A stretch of 64,000 nt of DNA from Hirundichthys speculiger. Lineage: Eukaryota; Chordata; Actinopteri; Beloniformes; Exocoetidae. The stretch covers positions 558,001 to 622,000 of the forward strand of contig JAGFBZ010000865.1 in assembly GCA_018398805.1 (NCBI GenBank), read 5' to 3'. The notes beneath the pieces were generated by a model, which saw nothing but the letters and a program-made list of their open reading frames with translations, ran no database searches and was not told the DNA's origin. The translations under genes were made by a program, and so were the position numbers. Positions 55,901-64,000 of the stretch are shown here, in pieces; the stretch's first letter is position 1, and the number at the start of each line of letters is the position of its first letter.

Positions 55901-58900
55901 CCCGATTACATATATATTTTTGTCAACACAGCAGTGCCTCGCTCCCTCTGAGTCTTAAATGACCGGCAGTGATTCAAGTAACGTCGGCATAATCAGAAAA
56001 ACAATTCTTAATCAGGAAAATCAACAATACCCCCTCATGCCAGAAAAAAACTTGTTAAGTCAGTCATAATTTTAGTAGTTGCTGACTTGAATCGATATTC
56101 GCAGTATTTCCCCTCATGTTACACATAAAAAAGAAAAAAAAATAGAAAAGGCTGAAAGAACGACTAGCAAACGAGGGAACGTCAGGAATTTACGTTATAC
56201 CTTGAATGCAGCATGCATTGTGCTGATCACAACAAACATGGCGGCGATGGGATGGAACTTCGTTAAAGTTTCAGAAGAACATAGTTTGGTGGTTATTTGT
56301 GACGAATCCTCCGAGCGAATTCTACAAGGAGGGAAGCACAAGCAAAAGCTGTAATACGTCAAACCTGATCAGCCACCTACAACATAACAATCGCTTCCAT
56401 GGAGTTTTGAAATCGCGCTAACGCGAGCTAATGCTAACGTGCACAACCCAGCAGCAGTCTCCCTTCCCATCTCCCTCATCTCTCTCATCTAAAGCTTCCA
56501 TGAGATAAAAAAAAAAAAAAAACAATCACTGAACCTCATTTACTTTGAATTAAAGGTATTAATTTAAATGGAACCACAAGTCAAAATCTTTTAAATGTAA
56601 ATCCTTTTCAGTTTGTAATTTTGATGCATGTATTTCCATCAGTTCAAGGAGCCTTTATTTTTTTTTTTTATATCAGTAAGTAATGCACCTATTTAAGTTA
56701 ATGTGAGATATCAAACAGGTTTGTTTGATAGCTTTACGAAAATGTTTGAGAGGCTTGCCAGTAGTTTTTCAATGGAAAAAATAAATATCTGTTCATTTAA
56801 AGAGTCCAAACTATTTTTGATTTTGTTCATAGTATTGATGTAATGATCTTAGGTATATGTTTGTGTTATCGGGTATCAGTATCGGCCTTTAGGAGCTGAA
56901 AGTTATCGGTTTCAAAAAACAGTTATCGTGCATCCCTACATATATCCCAACCTGTTGATCTGTCCCTGTAAATGAATGTCTTTTGCATGCATTCCTAATA
57001 TTTGTATGATTAAGCTACAGTGTAACCCTTCTATTTGTAGATACCTGGTTTACTTTAGCACATGTTTGCTAATTAAAAAGGCGAGCAGATAATTCTGCAG
57101 CAACCTGTTCCTCACTGTTATCCAGTGTGCACCAGACTTTTAAAGAAGCAAAATGCACTGCGTGAACAGGCGGGTGACCATTAACCATTCGATATTAATC
57201 CCTCTTTTAACATTTTGGTTAGATATTGTTACAAGTTCAGCCTCCGTCTCAGACATTGCACTCCTGTTTTCGAAGCAGCTATTTTTGTCTGCTCTGGCTG
57301 TGTCATGGAGGAAGAAGATAAGAGTTGAGGCTTAGAGATCAAGCTCTTGTATGTCTTCCCTTATTTCTCCTGACTATGAAGATCAAGATATCTGTAGAAG
57401 TGTTTTCTGTTCACAGATGTCAAGCACAGCAGTAGTTTCCTTCAAATTATCTAACTTCTGACCCGAGGTGATGTGATTTAAGCTTGTTTAAACAGCAACA
57501 GCTGCATCGTGGTGATTTCCTCACAGCACCATATGGCCGTGCTCATTAAAACCATAAATCGACGGGTCAAGACTGTGTCAGTCTCAGATTATCCCCGTGA
57601 CCCAAAAGAGTACGCTGAGTTACAAGAAAAATGGTGAGATTTGTAGACGCCCCCGCTTCATTGAGGTGAAGGTTTTATAGCGGAGCTGTTCCAGAAAGGC
57701 AAGAATTACCCAGATAACTGGTGATAACAGGTAACAGTCCAACCAAGTCAAATTTAAGCAAGTTTTTTCAGTGTAGTATTTTTATAGTGTGATGGCATGG
57801 GTTGTCAGTTACCTTTGGCTTATTTCTCTACCTCCCTGCATTTCACTCACTCACTCATTAAAAAACAGGTGAAGCCTGAAGAGAATAAACACCAAGTTTA
57901 AGAGAAGGAAAGAATTAGAGCGAATCTTAGTATTTCTGTGAGCGTCTCGCCCGTCAAACAGTGACATTGTTATCTGTGATTACAATGCACGTTGCTGAGA
58001 ACTTTGTGTCAGATTCAACTCACTTTAGGTGTGAGAGCTTTTAAAAAAAACATGGCAAGAGTGCCAAAAATAAATGATATCCCAGCAAATGTTTGGCAAA
58101 GAAGGCCTGTGACCCAAACATGATTGTTAATGCTTTTGTTGGTCACGATGCTGGGAGCCCTGCAGCTCAGTTGGCAGAGTTACGATTATAGTTGATGAGT
58201 TTAAACCCGTGTTACAGTTCATGAGGACAAACAACATCAACATGATGTATCCAAATGACAAATCATTTGCCAGCATTACTGGTTTTACTGCTTTTATGGA
58301 GATGCTTTTATTTATGGCAACATACAGTATTAGTCTTTATCATAACACACTCACAGTTATTCAATGTTTTGCTGAATATGTGTGAGTCTGTTTGTTTTCT
58401 GTTTTAATTAGATGCCTTTTGCTAAATCTAAATGTAAAGATGATTAATAATAACAGTATTTAACCTATGGGAATTATTTTAGGAACATTTGCAGGCACCA
58501 AGTCAGCATTTTTCAATAAATAATGTTTATTACATATATATTACATATATTGTTAGTGTTGTTGTTTTGGTGGATGCTCCTAAATTTTTGCTGGTGCTAC
58601 TAAGTTTTGTTTTGTTGTTGTTGTTTTTTTAAGGTTATTTTCAAGCCCTGTAATGTACGTGCTTAGTTTAAGATCCATATGAAAAAACTACATTTTGGTT
58701 GTCATTCTGAACATTAGAGGCAATCTGACATTTACTCACGTACTATCGGTGTTCTCTTACGTTCGCATTATCTACAGCAGCAGAGATTAATCAAGATCTG
58801 AGAAGTCAGAAAAAACTGAGCACAATGCCAGGGAAACGTGCATGTAGCAAACGGTGGCTTCACTTGGATAAGCTTAAGGTTTGGCTCGAGAAAGTCCAGG

Positions 58901-61900
58901 AGTCAGATCAGGCCAAATATGGTTGTAATCTTGTTAGCATTTTACTGGGGTGAGTGTTACATAAATTGCTAAATATTTATTTAGTGTCAAGCGACATAGA
59001 GCGTCATTCATTTTGTTTCAAACTGGTAAATCCTGACTTGGAAATTTAGTCTTAAGTTTGATGTATATTAAAAAAAAAAACTGCCAAACCAACTTGGTAA
59101 AGTCATGGAAATATTTAGGTAAAAATGTATTTTTGTGATAAAGACCAGAAAAAAAAAATGGAGTTAGAGATTAAGCTAGAACCTGACGTGAGAGTCTGAA
59201 TAGACAGCTGTGTTCAGCAGTGCAATTTACCATCTGTTTGCTCTCCAAACACAGGTGATAGTTTTCTTTGTGATTATTGGAAACGGTGTTTGCTGAGCAG
59301 CCTCTATTTTTATGTACCTATATACCTCTGTCTCGACAGAGAGAGGCCTGCCAACAGGATGAGCTCACTCACACCATGCACACAATGCATAGATACCACA
59401 ATGTGAGTTATCAAATGTTTAACATCATACATAAATGGACGAATGAGTGTGGCAGCTGTACTGCACTGCAATTACATCTGTTGGTGTTCAAAGCCAGTAA
59501 CGCCTCGGGAAAACACACGTTTCCTGTCAGCATTAGTACCTATGTGACGGGATCACAGCAGTCTATAAAATAGCCCAGCGCTCTGTAAGTCTGAAGTGTG
59601 TGCGTTTTGTGATGCAAGATTGCACAAAGCCTGTGTTTATGGGGACTGGTAGATGGCGTGAACCACCACAGGGAGCCTCCCTGACTCCATGCTATCACAG
59701 CCATAAATGGGCAGCACAGGGACTATTTTGTAACAGTGCTCGGGCTGTTTAAACTGTTCTCAGCATCATCAATCTTCATGACTGAGAGTTCAGCTTTCTT
59801 ACTCTCTTATAGTGTTTAGAAAGCTACGGGTCATCAAAGCAGTCCATCCCTTGTGTCATTCACTCACCAAATGTTAATATTGCACTGTAGAACTGGTCCA
59901 GTGCTGCAGTTTTCAGGATGGAAAAAGCATTGTATCAATTTGAGTCCTAGAAACCTAGTGTTATATTCATTTCTCTATTTTTAACATGAAGTGAAAATAA
60001 GGAGCAGTCACAATTTTGCTTTGGTGTTTTTTTTTAAAGTGCCTATATAATAATTTACAGCCATCTTATTTTAATTTTTGGTATCTCTAGAGTAGCTCTG
60101 TACTCAGGATAACTCCAAAAGGCCAAAATTATTTTTGAGAGCATTCTGCCGGAGGTAAAGCTCAGTTAGCAGTAGTTCAGTGACTTTAAATGTCGTCAAG
60201 TGTTTTCAGATTGGTTGAATTCCTGCAGGAACATGGACTGCCTGGAGACCATGACTTTCATAAGGAAACAATACTCTATCTTACATAAGTCAGAGGCAAT
60301 GATCTGGCAAAGTTCTCACAACCAAGGGCCTGCAAGACTTAACAGATCATTTTCTTGTAAATGCTGTACACAGGCTCTGCTATAATATCTTTAATCTTTT
60401 ATTGGTTTTGATTAGAAAGACTAAAGCTTCCATTCCTTCTTTGTATACCATGTTATTGAGCCTTGCATCACAGCATTAAAAAAAATTGTTTTTTAGAGCA
60501 AATATTTTTTAACTCAAAGGTTAAGACTATTGTCTATACCAACATTATACGCTTTAAACACTTTGTTATTCTCAGACATCTTTTGTTGCAGTTGTAGAAA
60601 GATGCTTGTTGACTCTAATGAAAAATCCTTTATTATGCATCACTAACAAATCAACAGATGGTTGCAGGCTGGAAGCCTTTGACACTGAGAGGATTTGGTG
60701 ATCTGCTCTGTCTAAGCTTCCAGGAACCAGCCCAAGATACCTTATAGCTCAAGATGGGAATAAACAAATTACTTTTTCAGTTTCAATCCATCTTTATTTC
60801 AAACATCTGATGTCAAACAAGGTCCTGGGAGCCTCTCGCTCGCTCGTACCTCTCCAAGTTGTGGAGCACTGCAACTGAGCCTATACATTTCAGTCGCTTC
60901 AAATGAGAGTTGATATTATATTCAACAGACTTATTTTTCCACGAGGTGGCAGTTGATTACTTCAAGCTGGGCTACTCATCAAACATTTAATTTATGTAGG
61001 ATGGAGCAGTCCAAGTTCAAAGAGCAGAAGCTTTCTCTCATGGTGAAACGTCAAAATTTGGCAAGACTGCAACAGAGACAGTAGAGGTGGGCGGATCGAT
61101 CCAAATATTGATCATAGCAATACCAATGCTAGTATTGATATCGAAAGAATACTTGTGTACAAAGATCGATACTCAAGCTTTTTTCCTCTCCCACAAGCAT
61201 TGACTGTGCTAACTCATTGAAGTCTGTGTCTGACACGCTGTTGCTGTGTCCCCCTCCCCCTCCCCTCTCGTCTATCATTTGATGTTGCACCGTCACGTGG
61301 CCCAGCTGCTCCAGCCAAACAAGCAGGTAGACTCAGCCTGGTCCCTCCCTCTGGGCCCGCCCTCTCAGCGCTCTCTCTCCGCCCTCGTCGACACACACAC
61401 ATCATGGAGAGAGATAACGGAGCAGTTTGGCTCTTTTTAAACCCAAAAACGAAAGAACGACAAGTTGTGTAGTTTACAAAAGGCCTGTAAAATACAGTGG
61501 AAACACTACATTAGAGGTTATCAGTTCATATTAACTTTCAAGGTACATGTTACTTAAGTCATATGTTACTGGAGCCAACTCAAAAAATTATAATTAAGAC
61601 CTTGAAATAACCCAGTACATGTCATGCATCCCATTGAAAGGTGTTGTCTCAAATAAAATAACATTAGATTATCCTTTATTCGTCCCACAACAGGGACAGT
61701 TATAGAGTTAAAGCAACAGGAAAGTGCACACAAAACGACACAACTATTGAAAGATATAATATAATAGTTGGAATAGAAAAAACATTATGGTCAGAACAAT
61801 TCAACTTCAAGGAATATTTACACAAAAATGTTAATTGTGATAATCAAGTATTTTGCTGTCACCTATAAACGTTGCCGAAATTCTATCCTAGACTTTTAAC

Positions 61901-63323
61901 AATAAATCACAAACACCAAAAGGTCAGCAATTTCATGATAGATCAAGCTTAATATGAAAAAGTATCGGAATTGGTATCGGAATCTGCGATACTGGCTCTG
62001 TATTTACTTGGTATCGGATTGATAGCAAAATCACCAATATTGCCCACCTCTACTAACTGGGACATAACAAGAAGAAAAGACTTAGTGATTTAATGGTAAA
62101 TGTTGGAAGTCTAATGTCAATAGGGTTATAAAGTGCAAGGCCTGCAAAATGGCAAAAAGATACAAACAAGTTCAACATTTGATTCAAAATGTCCTTCGTG
62201 TTGGTGTTAGAAGATGGCTCCAAGATGTTTTAATATTAGTCTCAGTAACTTACATCTGTGGTTCCATACCTAATGCTCCAAAGCATTAAAGCATGAAACA
62301 TTTTCAGTCCAAGTCTGAGAAGGACACACTGAAGAGAGCATCACAATTTCCAACATCCAACTTCCTATTACCATTGTTAAATATTCTGGGATGTTAAAGC
62401 CCCTCACCGCTTTAAACTGATAAATTAGACTGTGATTTACAGCCTTTTCATTACAATTCATAAAATATCTTCCCACGCGCAAACCCTTTAATGAAAACTG
62501 ACAAATTTCACATAAAAATGTTAAATTGAGACAGATCAAATCAGGCGTTTGATACAGTATAAGATTTGGAAATTACAAATATTACACCACTTGTAAGAAA
62601 TTTAAATCTGTGCATTTCTTTTTGAGGGTCTGCAGGTTTTCACATGTCAAGCATGTCGTGGGCCTCTAAAGTGTTATTTCAAATTGTAAAAAAAAATGAT
62701 CTCTACATAAATATGTGCCGTTATCTGTTGATGTGTGAAGCTTTATGTTTGTTTCTCTTGAGTGGCAGTGCAAGTCTTTGGTTCTACTTTTATAACACAA
62801 GCTTAATGTAATCAGATTATTGATATTGGATTGATTGTCAAATTGAAATGGTACTTTGTGAATCAAAATTTGATTGGGATGCTTATTAAACTCTAGGCTG
62901 AACCATTGGGTTTTCAAAATATTCTCTGATCAACTACTTTTTTTTTTTATCCCAGGGTTAAGATATTGTCAAAATTGGAAGACAAAGTAAAATGTGATGT
63001 CTGTGTCCTCAGTCAGTACAGATTTCCTGCATGTCTAACCTAATGCTTCCCTTATTATATGTGTTTTTGCAGATACAGGCGATGTTGTGGTCATCATGAT
63101 CCCAGAGCCTAAAGGTCGAGAGATAATGGTCTTGTTGGAGCAACACATTGTGGTCATGCTGCACATCACTGTAGGAACACGCAACCTGCAGAAGTACGTG
63201 AGCAGAACATCGGTAGTGTTTGTCTCCATCTCCTTCATCGTCCTCATGATCATCTCCCTCGCCTGGCTCGTCTTCTACTACATCCAGAGGTTCCGCTACG
63301 CTAATGCACGAGATCGTAACCAG
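52485..63323 (+). CDS. rnf150: rnf150, RING finger protein 150, 5' part (first two coding exons)
   Basis: Exons 52485-52926 and 63073-63323 encode the N-terminal 231 residues of a PA-TM-RING ubiquitin ligase. Seen in order: a signal peptide ([17 protein letters not shown]), the conserved [26 protein letters not shown], a protease-associated domain with GNCTY and [13 protein letters not shown], and [15 protein letters not shown] transmembrane helix ([20 protein letters not shown]) and the juxtamembrane [11 protein letters not shown] follow. N-glycosylation sequons NIT, NCT and NHT are on the luminal side. The RING-H2 exons lie right of the window, so catalysis cannot be judged. The family ubiquitinates membrane or secretory-pathway proteins. 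The ATG has A at -3 and G at +4, a strong context. The znf330 neighbour supports orthology; with two fish rnf150 copies the a/b suffix is left open. Confidence 0.95.
55190..55330. repeat. Fragment of a common fish dispersed repeat
   Basis: GGGTCATGGAGGGCCGGGGC ... CAGCTGTTATTGGATGAAAA then CATCCTGGACAGACATG resembles the GGTCATGGGGGGCTGGAGCC...CACCCTGGACAGG repeat spread through teleost genomes. Class unknown. Confidence 0.5.
55821..56938 (+). mobile_element. hAT element (1,118 bp) with perfect 8-bp target duplication
   Basis: The ends TAAGGGTGCACGATAACTAT and CAGTTATCGTGCATCCCTA are inverted repeats; CATATATC flanks both ends (55813-55820 and 56939-56946). Subterminal GATAACTATCGGGCCGATAA and TCAGTATCGGCC are typical of this hAT group. 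Around 56,238-56,410 there is a plus-strand relic of a BED zinc-finger N-terminus (ATGGCGGCGATGGGATGGAA..., later [16 protein letters not shown]), without a catalytic core. Confidence 0.92.
57597..57961. repeat. Unclassified dispersed repeat, copy 2
   Basis: It aligns with 49,294-49,632 over its whole length at roughly 65-75% by eye, with several short gaps. Confidence 0.7.
61084..62055. mobile_element. hAT-like inverted-repeat element (~970 bp) with a nested LINE-tail fragment
   Basis: The left end AGTAGAGGTGGGCGGATCGA and the right end, reversed, AGTAGAGGTGGGCAATATTG match over 13 bases; subterminal GATATCGAAAG and TATCGGAATTGGTATCGG recall other hAT copies. ATTATCCTTTATTCGTCCCA (about 61,669) is a separate LINE-tail-like piece nested within. 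No clear target duplication. A short frame from 61,404 ([20 protein letters not shown]) may be a transposase N-terminus. Confidence 0.65.
63073..63323 (+). CDS. rnf150: rnf150 exon 2 (end of PA domain, transmembrane segment)
   Basis: Acceptor TATATGTGTTTTTGCAG, donor GTATGACTG; 2+249 bases, phase 0 at the end. The transmembrane stretch and [11 protein letters not shown] are identical to the vertebrate family as I recall it. Confidence 0.95.
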
Positions 63324-64000
63324 GTATGACTGTATGTAACAGTTTAAGCTGAGGGATCCTGCCTCCAGCTGTGCTGTCATCTCATTTTTGATACTGACCC
63401 ATGCATGTTTCCATGTCACGACAGGCCTAAAGGGCTCATTTACATCAGGAATTAGTTTTGTCGGCATCAATCTCATCCCATGCTGATTGAAGCATTTTGG
63501 GTTTCCAGCCAACATAAATGGGCTTGCGTGCAGCCCTCCAAAAAGCTAACAGCATGTAGCTCTTGGACAGAATCCCATTTATAGGTCATGCTGATGAGCT
63601 GAAAGTTGAGCTTGGAGGAAGCTGACAACTACTGATTTCATCACACAGAGAACAGAGGACCAAAAACAGCAAAGAACAAAGAAGCATAGTTGAAAAAGCA
63701 CAGATTAGATCTGCAACCAGACAGTCATTATTATCTTAATAAATTTTAGGGCTGGGCATACTGAGAGTCCTACCTGAAAGACTGAAATTAGGTGGTTCAT
63801 TTTATTTTGGTGAGTATCGTCATCTTTGTGGTTTCAGTCCTTTTTAATGTTTATATATACACCCATATAGCTGTATTCTTTTATGTTATTTTAATAAATG
63901 GATGGGAAATTTCAGTGCACTTGCTCTGGCCGTTTGGGAGAGAAGTTATATTATGATGTTTGAGAAGAGAGGACTTGCCACCATCCAGGTGGTAAGACTG
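63324..64000 (+). other. rnf150 intron 2 (runs out of the window)
   Basis: Starts at the GTATGACTG donor. No further exon recognised. Confidence 0.85.

Larger units (their letters stand above)
52927..63072 (+). other. rnf150 intron 1 (10.1 kb)
   Basis: It contains hAT-type elements at 55,821-56,938 and 61,084-62,055, a dispersed fragment near 55,190-55,330 and the unclassified repeat copy 57,597-57,961. The remaining stretches (53,000-55,180, 58,000-61,080, 62,060-63,070) show no supported gene or element. Confidence 0.75.

Noticed and set aside
58155..58225. tRNA-like stretch (GCAGCTCAGTTGGCAGAG)
   Set aside because: Only an A-box-like motif is seen; no cloverleaf pairing, anticodon arm or clear B box. 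At most a SINE scrap.

Overview
This is a vertebrate nuclear window, most likely from a ray-finned (percomorph-type) teleost. Split exons with GT-AG borders are separated by AT-rich introns. Dispersed fish-type repeats are abundant: hAT, Tc1/mariner, L2/Rex-like LINEs and tRNA-derived SINEs. There are no bacterial, plasmid or phage features. Gene names come from recognising the spliced protein sequence; no search was run.

Layout: (1) 1-21,880, plus strand: the last five coding exons and 3' UTR of inpp4b (type II inositol polyphosphate 4-phosphatase), including the catalytic CKSAKDRT exon. (2) 25,242-~36,800, minus strand: il15 (interleukin-15), five firmly assigned small coding exons plus a CpG-rich 5' region with a perfect ISRE; the exon carrying the start codon is not settled. 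(3) 42,584-~51,700, minus strand: znf330 (NOA36), nine coding exons including a 20-nt microexon. The exons sum to exactly 320 codons once a single extra base in the penultimate coding exon is discounted. (4) 52,485 to the end, plus strand: the first two coding exons of rnf150, separated by a 10.1-kb intron; its RING exons lie outside the window.

The order inpp4b > < il15, < znf330, rnf150 > is, as I recall it, the order and relative orientation of the human 4q31 block (INPP4B, IL15, ZNF330, RNF150). This supports orthology and points to a compacted fish version of the block. znf330 and rnf150 are head to head across about 0.6-0.8 kb and probably share a promoter region.

The genes do not form a pathway: one is a phosphoinositide phosphatase, one a cytokine, one a nucleolar Cys-rich protein and one a membrane E3 ligase. 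Most non-genic sequence is decayed transposons. Five carry clean target-site duplications that define their ends exactly. I found no undescribed multi-gene system. The points most worth a second look are the znf330 frameshift, the il15 ISRE and unresolved start, the znf330 microexon, a two-copy repeat I cannot classify, and the nested transposon at 48.5-49.9 kb.
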